NCBI GenBank assembly: GCA_964371935.1
Contig: CAYJOT010000001.1
Span: 1 to 64,000, forward strand
Reading direction: 5' to 3'
Source of the DNA: JACQRW01 sp964371935
Lineage (GTDB): Bacteria > Patescibacteriota > Minisyncoccia > Sungbacterales > HO2-52-23
Length of the DNA: 64,000 nucleotides
The notes under the pieces are model-generated. The model was not told the DNA's origin and did not search any database. It saw only the letters and a program-made list of their open reading frames with translations. Shown piece after piece: positions 41,162-50,049 of the stretch. Every line of letters begins with the position of its first letter. Positions within the stretch are counted from its first letter, which is position 1. A program made the translations under genes and the position numbers.

Positions 41162-41665
41162 TTATGACAACCTCTCCCGCATCTTTATAATTTCTTCAAA
41201 CTCCGGCTCGTTCGGAGAAATTAGGTCAAGGACCTTTTTTAATTCAGCACGGGCATGACTCAAGGACGCTTCAGACGTATGATGCCGCATTTTCTGTTCA
41301 AAATCAGAGATTAAAAAAGCAATATTTCTAAGTGGGTGAAAAAAGACTCGATTCGATTTCGTGCGCTCCTTATAATAGTTATTCTCCTCATTCTTCTTCT
41401 CGTAGACATCAGTGGCCGGTCCTATATCTACTATATAGAAGTTGTCCTCCGTTTCATTTGCTCGATGTCCAAACACAATTTGTTCACCATTTACATCCCA
41501 AAGAAACTCTCCCCCGTCACAGTATATATCACCATAGAAGCGCGCGAGGGAGGCAAGGAATGTGTCAAACTTTTCTTTCTATTGTTGCAACCTTTCGCCT
41601 CGCCATATACCCGGTGTAACAGTGTTTAGATTATTTCCGTGGATCTTTTCAACTGTCACATACAT
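41162..41665 (-). pseudogene. Unknown gene with an in-frame TAG
   Basis: From ATG 41665 the frame reads MYVTVEKIHGNNLNT, meets TAG at codon 29 (41581-41579), and goes on in the same frame with KEKFDTFLASLARFYGD and a long coherent protein (FLWDVNGEQIVFGHRANETED..., ending ELKKVLDLISPNEPEFEEII) to 41162. The continuity across the stop suggests a single nonsense change. The family is not recognised. Confidence 0.6.
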
Positions 41666-41817
41666 CCCCGTCTTACCCCCTTCGTCCTTCCCAATAAAGG
41701 ACTCAAAGTTCAGGCTTCTTATGCCATAATGCTCCCTTAGAAAAAGGTTCCTGATTACTTACAAAATTTTCCATATAATTGACAAGGGGGTTAGATACAA
41801 GCTCCCTCTGTATAATT

Positions 41818-42210
41818 TTATCCCGCAAGAAGTCCGAACTTCCGGTAAAACTTATCAAACGAGAGAATGGCATCAATCCCATGTATCCTTGCAACGGCGA
41901 CATTGCAACAATCGATCCATGATATGCCTTTTGATTTTTGAGAAAGAAAAACCTCATCCGCTTCATCGACAATGCTCTGACTCAATGACAGCTCAAAGAA
42001 GTTCTTCGCCCTGGCCGCCTTGAGGAAATTTTTTGCAGCGGTATGCGACACTTTATATGACAACACCGTTGCTGTCTCCGGTATGCCAAACGGAGTAACA
42101 AAAAGAGCCGCATCTTGCAACTCATTTGTCTTTGTAAGCGCCACTCGATGGTTCGCATCATCTTCCTTTACAAGCGCAATAAAAAAATCAGCGTCAATGA
42201 GCAATTTCAT
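41818..42210 (-). CDS. PIN-domain toxin (VapC-like)
   Basis: The 130-residue protein starts MKLLIDADFFIALV with the first PIN aspartate (Asp6), has GIPETATVLS as the acidic second site and ISWIDCCNVAVA as the third, then LSFDKFY. PIN toxins cut RNA, often tRNA. The start overlaps the stop of the small upstream gene as ATGA, the classic antitoxin-toxin coupling. Confidence 0.8.
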   Translation of the reverse strand: MKLLIDADFFIALVKEDDANHRVALTKTNELQDAALFVTPFGIPETATVLSYKVSHTAAKNFLKAARAKNFFELSLSQSIVDEADEVFLSQKSKGISWIDCCNVAVARIHGIDAILSFDKFYRKFGLLAG

Positions 42211-42440
42211 AGATCATATAAATAATCCCGCAATCTGCTCGAGAGATCATGCGGCCCCCCCTTAATTTTGAGCTGTGCCATATCCAACAACGCTTCCCGT
42301 CCAGTAAAAAACGTGCTCTTTTGTCTACCTACAAGCGATTGGAGCGCTCCCTCCACCCTTTTTTTTTCCCGCACCAGTTGCTCGTAGCTCTTTTTGAAAA
42401 TGTGTCGTGCCATCTTTGTTTCTTTTGTTTCTACAGCCAT
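42207..42440 (-). CDS. Putative antitoxin of the PIN toxin
   Basis: A 77-residue charged helical protein (FKKSYEQLVREKKRVEGALQ...RLRDYLYDL) directly coupled to the PIN gene. Its role is inferred from size and position; no DNA-binding domain is obvious. ATG 42413 (MARHIFKK) is an alternative start. Confidence 0.6.
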   Translation of the reverse strand: MAVETKETKMARHIFKKSYEQLVREKKRVEGALQSLVGRQKSTFFTGREALLDMAQLKIKGGPHDLSSRLRDYLYDL

Positions 42441-42464
42441 AAGACTACTTTATCAAACTATGTC

Positions 42465-43232
42465 CTACTTTGTCAAAACCTCCACCCCGTCTTTTGTCAC
42501 CGCAATGGTGTGCTCAAAGTGCGCGGCAAGGGAGCCGTCTGCGGTCTTATACGTCCACGCGTCCTTTTGCAACACTACGCGCCAAGTGCCGAGGGTTGCC
42601 ATGGGCTCAATGGCGATGACCATGCCCTCTTTGAGTTCCGGACCAGTGCGGGGCGACCCAAAATTAGGGATGAAGGGGTCTTCGTGAAGTTTGTAGCCAA
42701 CGCCATGTCCGGCAAGATCGCGGATAATGCCGAGGTGATCTTTTTTGAGCCGCTGCTCTACTGCGTAGCCAATATCGCCGATGTGCCCTCCGGGACGCAC
42801 GGCTGCGATCCCCAGATCAAGCGATTCTTTTGTGGCGGCTATCATGCGCTCGATCTCGGCTGACACTTTCCCTACTCCAACCGTAACCGCCATGTCCGTG
42901 CATAATTTTTTCCACCATATACCAATGTCCAGACTGACCACATCGCCCTCGCGTAAAATTTTGTCTTTGACCGGAATCGCATGCACCACCTCGTCATTGA
43001 CCGAGACGCATATCGTAGCCGGATACGGAGTATGTATGCCAACCGCGCGGTATCCCTTAAACGAAGGAATGCCGCCGGATTCTATGATCAGGCGTTCGGC
43101 AAGAGTATCAAGATCAAATGTCGAAATACCGGGCGCAACTGCGGCCGCGACCCGCGCTAAAACAAGCGCGAGGCGCTTTCCACCCTCACGCAAAGTATCA
43201 ATCTCTTCTATTGTCTTTATAGTGATGGCCAT
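42465..43232 (-). CDS. map: Methionine aminopeptidase type I
   Basis: Map removes the first Met from new proteins. The metal ligands sit in VVSLDIGIWWKKLCTDMAVT, GHGVGYKLHEDP and MVIAIEPM. The length (255) is normal. It overlaps adk by 16 bp and keeps the common secY-adk-map order, here with a hicBA pair between secY and adk. Confidence 0.96.
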   Translation of the reverse strand: MAITIKTIEEIDTLREGGKRLALVLARVAAAVAPGISTFDLDTLAERLIIESGGIPSFKGYRAVGIHTPYPATICVSVNDEVVHAIPVKDKILREGDVVSLDIGIWWKKLCTDMAVTVGVGKVSAEIERMIAATKESLDLGIAAVRPGGHIGDIGYAVEQRLKKDHLGIIRDLAGHGVGYKLHEDPFIPNFGSPRTGPELKEGMVIAIEPMATLGTWRVVLQKDAWTYKTADGSLAAHFEHTIAVTKDGVEVLTK

Positions 43233-43843
43233 TTGTCTCCCAACCGCTCGCCCAACATGCGATCAATCTGTTTCCACACCTCGTCGGGCGGCACATTGCC
43301 GTCAATCTTGATTAGTCGTTCGTGCTCTTCATAGTAGTCAACCACGGGCATGACATCTTCATAAAAAAATTGCATCCGGCTGCGGATCGCCTCTGGCGTA
43401 TCATCGGCCCTGCCACCACCACGGTTGAGCAGACGACGAATCGCCTCTTCCTCATCTACATCTATATAGATACAGACAGGGAGGGGTCGCCCATGCCATG
43501 ACATAACATCGTCAAGAAATTTTGCCTCTACTAAGCGTCGTGGTGTTCCATCCCCAATCATGTGTTTGTCGGCATGGCCATGCTCAATAATTTCACGAAG
43601 CCAGACAAACATTGGAAACCACCATGGGTAAAGTTTTCCTTTCTCGTCAACAGAGAGTCGGATAATCTCGGTTGTAGGATTTTTGAGCGTTAGCAACTCG
43701 CGCAAAAACCTCCCGGTTTCCATATGAAAAACACCCTGCGATTCAAGCCGCTCCAGCATAAACTTGGCCTGCGTACCCTTGCCGCATCCGGAACGACCTA
43801 CAAAACAAAACGTGAATTTGTCAGATAAGGAGTTGGTATTCAT
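43217..43843 (-). CDS. adk: Adenylate kinase family protein
   Basis: The 208-residue protein has the P-loop VGRSGCGKGTQAK, the METGRFLRE NMP-binding part, and a short LID (RGGGRADDTPEAIRSRM). The order secY-adk-map supports adenylate kinase, which makes ADP from ATP and AMP. The NMP-binding segment is longer than usual (KLYPWWFPMFVWLRE). Confidence 0.88.
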   Translation of the reverse strand: MNTNSLSDKFTFCFVGRSGCGKGTQAKFMLERLESQGVFHMETGRFLRELLTLKNPTTEIIRLSVDEKGKLYPWWFPMFVWLREIIEHGHADKHMIGDGTPRRLVEAKFLDDVMSWHGRPLPVCIYIDVDEEEAIRRLLNRGGGRADDTPEAIRSRMQFFYEDVMPVVDYYEEHERLIKIDGNVPPDEVWKQIDRMLGERLGDKWPSL

Positions 43844-43861
43844 AATAAATACGGCTACAGA

Positions 43862-44107
43862 TCATTCAGCATAAAAATGAGGATTCAATTCCGACTCCGG
43901 TATGTACCGCGATCCTTGGCGATAGATTGCATGAAGTGTTCCTCTATCCAACTCCGGATGATTGGCAATGGTCAGGGTTTGTCTGGAGCCGTTGGGAAGA
44001 ATCTTTCGCAACTTAACATGACTTCCGCGTTGGGAAGCCATTTCAAAACCAAAAGAATAAAATATCTTTATAACCTCTTCGCCGGAAAGAGTTTTAAGCC
44101 GCGGCAT
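43862..44107 (-). CDS. hicA: HicA-type mRNA interferase toxin
   Basis: The 81-residue protein has a double-stranded RNA-binding-like fold with the catalytic His in SQRGSHVKLRK, and NHPELDRGTLHAIYRQ, both typical of HicA. It overlaps hicB by 14 bp. Confidence 0.85.
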   Translation of the reverse strand: MPRLKTLSGEEVIKIFYSFGFEMASQRGSHVKLRKILPNGSRQTLTIANHPELDRGTLHAIYRQGSRYIPESELNPHFYAE

Positions 44108-44327
44108 ATACTCTTGGCTCTAATTCGAAACTTGCAAGTACGGACGGCCTTTCAATCAAACCAAAGTCGGCAAGATTTTCTCCCTCCAGCTGTAGACAGA
44201 GCGCCTCTCCCAGATTTTCCATAAGCTCATCAAGAGTTTTTCCCTGTGTTATCACCGGCAAATCAATACATTCTGCCACAAAGTAGTTTTCACCTTTTGA
44301 AACATATACCTGAATGATTCTTTTCAT
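44094..44327 (-). CDS. hicB: HicB-type antitoxin
   Basis: A 77-residue protein with the partly degraded RNase H-like fold of HicB (VSKGENYFVAECIDLPVITQGK, shown in parts: NYFVAECIDLP and TQGKTLDELMENLGEAL). It lacks a C-terminal DNA-binding domain. The start at ATG 44327 lies a few bases after the predicted transcript start. Confidence 0.85.
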   Translation of the reverse strand: MKRIIQVYVSKGENYFVAECIDLPVITQGKTLDELMENLGEALCLQLEGENLADFGLIERPSVLASFELEPRVYAAA

Positions 44328-44336
44328 AGTGACAGC

Positions 44337-44365
44337 AGTATAGCACATAAACCTTAAGAAATCAA
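44337..44365 (-). promoter_or_regulatory. Promoter of hicBA
   Basis: TTGATT (44365-44360) and TATACT (44342-44337) are spaced by 17 bp; start near 44330, three bases before ATG 44327. Confidence 0.6.
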
Positions 44366-44374
44366 CAAGAAGGG

Positions 44375-45646
44375 TTAAATCCGCTCGTACTCGCGCGTGA
44401 CGAGTTGCGCCTCGATCTGTTTGATGGTTTCAAGCACGACCGAGACCACGATGAGGAGGGCGGTGCCGCCAAGCGTGAGCGACTGTATCCGAAACACACT
44501 CTGAACCATCAGCGGCAAAACCGCGACAATGCCGAGAAAAAGTCCGCCGGCAAGCGTAATGCGGTTGAGAATATATGAAAGCATTTCCGAAGTGGGCCTG
44601 CCCGGGCGCACGCCAAGGATAAAGCCGCCCTGTTTCTGGATATTTTCGGCGATTGAATTCGGATCAAACGTAACCGCGGTATAAAAGTAAGTAAACGCGA
44701 AGACGAGCACAAAGTAAATAAGGCCGTAGACCAACTGATTGTTGAGAATCTCCAAGAGCATGGCCGAGATTTTCTGAACGATTGGATTGGATGCGCCCGC
44801 GAGGAAGCTGCCGACAAGGCCGGGAAAAAGCAGCAGGGAGATCGCGAATATAATCGGAATAACTCCTGCCTGGTTTACGCGCAGCGGCAAATGAGTGGAC
44901 ACGCCCCCGTACATGCGCTGCCCGCGGATACGCTTGGCGTACGAGACCGGCACGTTGCGCTGGCCTTCGGAAATGATCACCACGCCCGCGATCACGACCA
45001 ACGACGCCACCAGAAACGCCAGATATGCAGGCAGCTTATCCGGAGTGAAATTAAAAAGTTCCTGCCGCAGATCGCGCGGAATGCTCGATACAATACCCGC
45101 GAATATGATGAGCGAGACTCCGTTGCCGATGCCCTTTTCGGTGATCAGCTCGCCAAGCCACATAAGAAGCATACTGCCGGCTGTCGCAACAATCATGTTG
45201 GTCGCGTATCCGAATACACCGATATCACCGAGTACATTCTGACGGGCAAGCAATACCAGAAGTCCGTAGGACTGGAGAAGTGCGAGCGGCACCGCGAGCA
45301 GACGGGAGTACTGATTGAAGCGGGCACGTCCGGCTTCACCCTCTTCCTTGTACATTTCTTTGAACCTCGGCACAACCATGGTCAAGAGCTGCATAATAAT
45401 GGATGCCGTGATAAAAGGGCCAACGCCAAGCATCACAATCGAGAGATTATCCAAGGCGCCGCCGGAGAAGATATTGAAAAGCCCAAAAAACTGGTTTCCG
45501 GCAATAAAATCCTTAAGCCGACTGACATCAACCCCAGGAACCGGAATCGCGGCCGCGACACGGAAGAGCACCAGCACGCCTAATATGAAGAACACCTTCT
45601 TGCGAAGATCAGGAATCCGGAATAACATGGTGAGTTTATCGAACAT
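44375..45646 (-). CDS. secY: Preprotein translocase subunit SecY
   Basis: The 423-residue channel protein has ten membrane helices and the family blocks AAIPVPGVDV, FSGGALDNLSIVMLGVGP, and FIAGIL-type loops such as GGFILGVRPGRPTSEML. It exports unfolded proteins with SecE and SecG. ATG 45646 (MFDKLTMLFR) is chosen; the longer frame has no match. It follows rplO as in most spc operons. Confidence 0.96.
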   Translation of the reverse strand: MFDKLTMLFRIPDLRKKVFFILGVLVLFRVAAAIPVPGVDVSRLKDFIAGNQFFGLFNIFSGGALDNLSIVMLGVGPFITASIIMQLLTMVVPRFKEMYKEEGEAGRARFNQYSRLLAVPLALLQSYGLLVLLARQNVLGDIGVFGYATNMIVATAGSMLLMWLGELITEKGIGNGVSLIIFAGIVSSIPRDLRQELFNFTPDKLPAYLAFLVASLVVIAGVVIISEGQRNVPVSYAKRIRGQRMYGGVSTHLPLRVNQAGVIPIIFAISLLLFPGLVGSFLAGASNPIVQKISAMLLEILNNQLVYGLIYFVLVFAFTYFYTAVTFDPNSIAENIQKQGGFILGVRPGRPTSEMLSYILNRITLAGGLFLGIVAVLPLMVQSVFRIQSLTLGGTALLIVVSVVLETIKQIEAQLVTREYERI

Positions 45647-45765
45647 AATGGGGAAAAGTCCTAATGTCAAATTCCAAATGACAAATCAACGACTAAAGCC
45701 CAAAATCCAAAACAATTTTTTGATATTTAGATTTTGGATTTGATTTGATATTTGAGCTTTGATAT

Positions 45766-46179
45766 TTATGCGTTCAGTTTCGCCGATACTTTTTTAGAAA
45801 ACAGCACATTTTTAAACGTGAACTTGCGAGTAATCTCCCCTCTGCCTAAAATTTTTACTTTTGGCATTCTGCCTTTTTTCTTATGAATCATGCCTGCCTT
45901 GAGCAGCGTTTCCGGAGAAATCAAGTCGCCCGGCTTCATTTTTTGTTCAAGCATATCAAAATTGATCACGACTGGCCGCTCCTGGAATGATCTAAAGCGA
46001 TAGCCGCGCAGTTTCGGGATGCGCTTAAGCGTATCGCGCTCTTCGGGCCGCCGCTTTCCCCCGGCGCGGGCCAGCAGACCTTTGGTACCGCGCCCGGAAA
46101 ACGTCCCGCGCTTTCCGCCGCGGCCGACGCGCTTTTTCCGGTGCAATTTTGTTTTGGGTTGAAGAGTGTTGATTTGCAT
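45766..46179 (-). CDS. rplO: 50S ribosomal protein L15
   Basis: MQINTLQPKTKLHRKKRVGRG, given in part (TLQPKTKLHRKKRVGRG), the Gly-rich GRGGKRGTFSGRGTKG loop and VVINFDMLEQ are typical L15. Between L15 and S5 there is no L30 gene, only 45 bp with a palindrome pair. Confidence 0.95.
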   Translation of the reverse strand: MQINTLQPKTKLHRKKRVGRGGKRGTFSGRGTKGLLARAGGKRRPEERDTLKRIPKLRGYRFRSFQERPVVINFDMLEQKMKPGDLISPETLLKAGMIHKKKGRMPKVKILGRGEITRKFTFKNVLFSKKVSAKLNA

Positions 46180-46193
46180 AGTATGGATTAATT

Positions 46194-46235
46194 TTCCAGA
46201 CTAAGTCTGGAATGCTTTCCAGACTTAGTCTGGAA
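46194..46235. repeat. Tandem pair of TTCCAGACTnAGTCTGGAA palindromes between rplO and rpsE
   Basis: Copies at 46194-46212 and 46217-46235 with spacer TGCT. The second copy overlaps the end of rpsE and supplies its stop codon (CAGACTAAG read as PD-stop). The pair sits where L30 would lie in most bacteria. Confidence 0.8.
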
Positions 46236-46725
46236 AATTACCCTTCTGTCTCAGTTTCTTCAACGCCTCCATGGTTGCACGGGCGTTATTGAGCTTATTT
46301 GGAGTGCGGCTCAAGATTTTTGCCGTAATGTGCCTGATGCCGGCCAAGTCCGCTACAATGCGGATCGGCCCTCCGGCCACAAGTCCTCGTCCCCCCCGGC
46401 CGGGCTTGAGCAGCACCCGGGCCGCGGATGACTTGCCGTCAACCTCATAGGGAATCGTCCGGGTCTTGGTACCCGGAATGACCAGCATGTCTTTCTTCGC
46501 TTTTGCCACTGCTTTTTCCACGGCGCTTGACACGTCAGCGCCCTTGCCCATGCCAAGCCCGACTTTCCCGTTGCGGTTGCCGATGACTACGGATGCGCGA
46601 AAGCTAAACCGCCGTCCGCCAGCCACCACGCGCGCGGTTCTGCGGATATCCAAAACCTTCTGATCATATTCAGGTTTTTCCCTCCGGGGTCCTCCTCCTT
46701 GTCTTCGCTCGTTTGGTTGACGCAT
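46225..46725 (-). CDS. rpsE: 30S ribosomal protein S5
   Basis: The S5 double-stranded RNA-binding domain (RFSFRASVVIGNRNGKVGLG in part) and the VLLKPGRGGRGLVAGG loop are clear. The last residues come from a palindromic repeat, so the C-terminus has been shifted. Confidence 0.95.
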   Translation of the reverse strand: MRQPNERRQGGGPRREKPEYDQKVLDIRRTARVVAGGRRFSFRASVVIGNRNGKVGLGMGKGADVSSAVEKAVAKAKKDMLVIPGTKTRTIPYEVDGKSSAARVLLKPGRGGRGLVAGGPIRIVADLAGIRHITAKILSRTPNKLNNARATMEALKKLRQKGNFPD

Positions 46726-46822
46726 AGTAACGTAATATCAAATGATAAATTTCAAATTACAAATAAATGGTGATCTTGACGTTTTAATCTGTTTTGTCAT
46801 TTAAAATTTGACATTTGTAATT

Positions 46823-47191
46823 TTATAATTTCAGTCCTCCTTTGCGCGCTCCTTCCGCAATTGCCCTAACCAGGCCGTGATACCGGTATCCGCCGCGGTC
46901 GAACACGACTGTACTGATTTTTTTCTCCACGGCCATGCCGGCAAGTTTCTCGCCAGCGGCAGCGGCCGCCATGGTTCTTTGCATTGGTTTGCTTTTTGAT
47001 TTTGCGCCGTTCAGATCACGCGTACCCACCGCAACAAGCGTATGCCCGGTTTCATCGTCAATCAACTGCGTCCATACATAGCGGTTTGACCGGAATACAG
47101 AAAGTCGCGGGCGGATGCCTGTTCCTTTGACCCGGCTTCGAATGCGCCCATGCCGACGCGCTCGTTTTTCTTTGTTGGAAGTTGTCTTCAT
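46823..47191 (-). CDS. rplR: 50S ribosomal protein L18
   Basis: The 122-residue protein has GIRPRLSVFRSNRYVWTQLI and VVFDRGGYRYHGLVRAIAE, the 5S rRNA-binding L18 family. The 97-bp spacer to rpsE is filled by AT-rich repeat sequence. Confidence 0.95.
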   Translation of the reverse strand: MKTTSNKEKRARRHGRIRSRVKGTGIRPRLSVFRSNRYVWTQLIDDETGHTLVAVGTRDLNGAKSKSKPMQRTMAAAAAGEKLAGMAVEKKISTVVFDRGGYRYHGLVRAIAEGARKGGLKL

Positions 47192-47193
47192 AA

Positions 47194-47730
47194 TTATGTC
47201 CCGGATTTTTTTCCCTGCTTGCGCCGGATCACTTCGCCGCGATAATGGATACCCTTGCCTTTGTACGGTTCCGGTTTTTTCAGCGCCCGGATCCGCGCGG
47301 CAACTTCCCCGACCTTGGCTTTGTCAACGCCGGATACGGTAATAACATTGCGCTCAACCTCAAACTGAATCCCTTCGGGTGCGGAAACGCGCACCGGATG
47401 CGAAAACCCGAGCTGCATGAGCAGACCAGTACCCTCCATGGCAACGCGATAGCCGATCCCGTCAAGCTCAAGCTTTTTTTCAAACCCTTTGGTAGCGCCC
47501 TCAACCATGTTGGCGATCAGCGAACGGTATAACCCCCACAATGCAGCCGATTGCTTATTTTCCAGCCGAGGCAATACCTGCGCCTCATTGTTTTCAAACG
47601 TGATATGCATATCTGGATGCAAGAGCAGCGACAGTTCGCCCTTAGGTCCTTTGACGATAACCGAACGGTCCGCAATCGTCATGGTTGCGTTTGCCGGAAC
47701 GAAAATTGGTTTTTTGCCGATTCGTGACAT
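47194..47730 (-). CDS. rplF: 50S ribosomal protein L6
   Basis: MSRIGKKPIFVPANATMTI and the C-terminal EPYKGKGIHYRGEVIRRKQGK, in parts (PYKGKGIHYRGE), are diagnostic. Two L6 folds, 178 residues, normal length. Confidence 0.96.
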   Translation of the reverse strand: MSRIGKKPIFVPANATMTIADRSVIVKGPKGELSLLLHPDMHITFENNEAQVLPRLENKQSAALWGLYRSLIANMVEGATKGFEKKLELDGIGYRVAMEGTGLLMQLGFSHPVRVSAPEGIQFEVERNVITVSGVDKAKVGEVAARIRALKKPEPYKGKGIHYRGEVIRRKQGKKSGT

Positions 47731-47742
47731 AGATTTCTTATA

Positions 47743-48129
47743 CTACCATATCTCCGCAATAAGCTGCCCGCCGACTTTCTCCTTGTGCGCTTCCGCGCTC
47801 GACAGTATTCCTTTGGGAGTCGTCAGCAGCATAATGCCTCCGTGCGCCGGCCGGTGAAGTTCGCGATACGAGGCATAGAGGCGCCTGCTCGGTTTTGAGA
47901 TCAGCTTCACTTGCGTAATCGCCGGCTTGCCCTCCGGATAGAGCAGCTGCACATCCAGAATCTTTCGCACGCGCTTGCCTTTCCGCTCGCTTGCGCCCAC
48001 CATACCGGAACGCTCAAGCGCCCGCGCAATCTCATGCTTCATCCGCGAATACGGAATACGCACCATTTCCTGCTTGGCTCGTTGCGCATTCTTGATTCGG
48101 ATAAACATATCTGATATCGGATCGTTCAT
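47743..48129 (-). CDS. rpsH: 30S ribosomal protein S8
   Basis: MNDPISDMFIRIKNAQRA and the late GIMLLTTPKGILS block are typical; 128 residues. Confidence 0.96.
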   Translation of the reverse strand: MNDPISDMFIRIKNAQRAKQEMVRIPYSRMKHEIARALERSGMVGASERKGKRVRKILDVQLLYPEGKPAITQVKLISKPSRRLYASYRELHRPAHGGIMLLTTPKGILSSAEAHKEKVGGQLIAEIW

Positions 48130-48169
48130 GCTGTTGTATCGTTTTACGTTCTACGTTTTATGTTTTCGC

Positions 48170-48355
48170 CTACCATGAAGCTTTTTTGATTCCTGGAATT
48201 TCCCCGCTGTTTGCAAGCTCGCGAAAACAGATACGGCACAGGCCGAAATCTCCCAGATAGCCGCGCTTTCTGCCGCACCGAAAACAACGGCGGACCACGC
48301 GTGACTTGAATTTCGGCTTTTTAAGCGCTCGCGCAATAACTGATTTTTTTGCCAT
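48170..48355 (-). CDS. rpsN: 30S ribosomal protein S14, zinc-binding type Z
   Basis: The 61-residue form has the CFRCGRKRGYLGDFGLCRIC zinc site. ATG 48355 (MAKKSVIARA) is chosen because the upstream extension lies in a spacer repeat (CTCTGGATTCTAGATTC type). Confidence 0.95.
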   Translation of the reverse strand: MAKKSVIARALKKPKFKSRVVRRCFRCGRKRGYLGDFGLCRICFRELANSGEIPGIKKASW

Positions 48356-48368
48356 AATACTCTGGATT

Positions 48369-48920
48369 CTAGATTCCGGACTCTGGATTCTGGAGGGGAA
48401 ACCCCAGCAGGCGCAGGAGTTCAATGCCCTCTTCGGCCGTGCGTGCCGTGGTTACCACGGTCACCTCAAACCCAAAAAGAACGTGATAATCCTCGCCCAT
48501 CATTTCAGGGAATATGATATGCTCCTTGATGCCGATAGTCAAATTGCCTTTCTGGTCAAATGATTTTTCATCAAGCCCCCTGAAATCCCGCGTGCGAGGC
48601 AGTCCCACATCAATCAGGCGGATCAGAAAGTCATACATGCGCGTTCCCCGCAGCGTTACCTGATACCCAATAATGAGACCCTTGCGTGTCTTAAAGGACG
48701 CAATGGCTTTTTTGGCAGCCCGGGGAGCGGACTTCTGGCCCGTGATGAGCGCGAGGTATTTTTGCACCTCCTCCTGCTGCTTGTCGTCGCGCATCCGTCC
48801 CACGCCCACATGCACCACTACTTTTTCGATCTTGGGGACGGCCATGACATTGCCGATTCCAAAGCGTTTCTGCAACGCAGGCAAAACCTCCTTTTTATAT
48901 TTTTCTTGAATGTTTGGCAT
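48369..48920 (-). CDS. rplE: 50S ribosomal protein L5
   Basis: NVMAVPKIEKVVVHVGVGR and the DFRGLDEKSFDQKGNLTIGI part mark L5, a 5S rRNA-binding protein; 183 residues. The last residues (LQNPESGI) come from the spacer repeat next to rpsN. Confidence 0.96.
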   Translation of the reverse strand: MPNIQEKYKKEVLPALQKRFGIGNVMAVPKIEKVVVHVGVGRMRDDKQQEEVQKYLALITGQKSAPRAAKKAIASFKTRKGLIIGYQVTLRGTRMYDFLIRLIDVGLPRTRDFRGLDEKSFDQKGNLTIGIKEHIIFPEMMGEDYHVLFGFEVTVVTTARTAEEGIELLRLLGFPLQNPESGI

Positions 48921-48974
48921 ACCGATACATGCGATTATTTTTCTTGTTTTACGTTCTATGTTCTACGTTTTATG

Positions 48975-49283
48975 TTATACAACCGCTCCGCACTTCTTGC
49001 AGGTGCGCTGCTTCGCGCCCGATCTGTCCATCGAATATCCCACGCGCGTCGGCTTTGAACAGCTCCCGCACACCACCATAACGCGGCTCACCTGGAGCGG
49101 CGCCGGAATCCTGACCAGTTCCCCTTTCTGCCCCCGTGCGCGCGGACGGACATGTTTTTTCTTCATGTTCAGGTTTTCAATTATCACACTTGAACGGGTC
49201 GGCAAAACCGCAAGCACTTTTCCACTCTTGCCCCTGTCATTGCCTGAAATGATTTTTACGCTGTCGCCTTTTTTAATCTTCAT
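48975..49283 (-). CDS. rplX: 50S ribosomal protein L24
   Basis: The KOW start MKIKKGDSVKIISGNDRGK and NLNMKKKHVRPRARG are diagnostic; 102 residues with a CGSC/CKKC pair in the C-terminal part, a zinc-binding variant. Confidence 0.95.
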   Translation of the reverse strand: MKIKKGDSVKIISGNDRGKSGKVLAVLPTRSSVIIENLNMKKKHVRPRARGQKGELVRIPAPLQVSRVMVVCGSCSKPTRVGYSMDRSGAKQRTCKKCGAVV

Positions 49284-49362
49284 GATGTCTAACGATAGAA
49301 GACAAACGACGAAAGCTGAAAACGGATTCTGACTTTTAGCTTTTGTCTTTTACCTTTTGGCT

Positions 49363-49728
49363 TCATACCACCTCCTGCGCCAATGAAATTATTTTAGCAT
49401 ACCCCCGGTCGCGCAACTCCCGCGCAATCGGCCCGAAAATACGACCTCCCCGAGGATTTACTCCATCAATCAGCACCACCGCATTGTCGTCAAAACGAAT
49501 ATATGAGCCGTCCGGCCTGCGGAACGGAGCCCGGGACCGCACTACCACGGCGCGCACCACGTCTTTTTTCTTCACGACCTTGCGCGGCTCCGCAATCTTC
49601 ACGCTCGCGACCACCACATCACCCAGCCGCGCGTATCTGCGGCGCGTGCCACCCAATACTTTAATCACCTGAAGCAATCTGGCTCCGGAATTGTCGGCAA
49701 CTTTTAACATGGACCGTGTCTGGATCAT
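49363..49728 (-). CDS. rplN: 50S ribosomal protein L14
   Basis: MIQTRSMLKVADNSGARLLQ and the end RELRDRGYAKIISLAQEVV are typical; 121 residues. Confidence 0.97.
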   Translation of the reverse strand: MIQTRSMLKVADNSGARLLQVIKVLGGTRRRYARLGDVVVASVKIAEPRKVVKKKDVVRAVVVRSRAPFRRPDGSYIRFDDNAVVLIDGVNPRGGRIFGPIARELRDRGYAKIISLAQEVV

Positions 49729-49776
49729 GAGGTAAATTTCTAATGGGTATTGGGATTTGATGAGAGCAATGAGAAA

Positions 49777-50049
49777 TTAGGAATTCGATACTTCATCTTC
49801 GCTCTCTTCTGCCGGTAACCGTTTCACCAGCGAGACAACTCGCCATCGTTTCTCTTTGGACAGCGGTCTGGTTTCCTGAATCACCACGATGTCCCCGACC
49901 TGGTACTCGTTATTCTCGTCATGCGCTTTGAACTTTTTTGAAACGCGATAGTATTTCAAATATTTCGCATGCTGAGCCAAACGATCCACCCGCACCACCA
50001 CGGTTTTTTTCATCCGGTTTGCAGTTATGGCTCCCTGTAATTTTCTCAT
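49777..50049 (-). CDS. rpsQ: 30S ribosomal protein S17
   Basis: The S17 fold (KLQGAITANRMKKTVVVRVD, then YRVSKKFKAHDENNEYQVGD) with an acidic tail. Its ATG overlaps the rpmC stop as ATGA, which fixes the start at 50049. Confidence 0.95.
   Translation of the reverse strand: MRKLQGAITANRMKKTVVVRVDRLAQHAKYLKYYRVSKKFKAHDENNEYQVGDIVVIQETRPLSKEKRWRVVSLVKRLPAEESEDEVSNS

Noticed and set aside
13281..41665. Alternative genetic code as the cause of in-frame stops
   Set aside because: The two in-frame stops are TAA and TAG, while the known CPR recoding uses TGA; housekeeping genes here show no internal stops, and TGA, TAA and TAG all serve as real stops.
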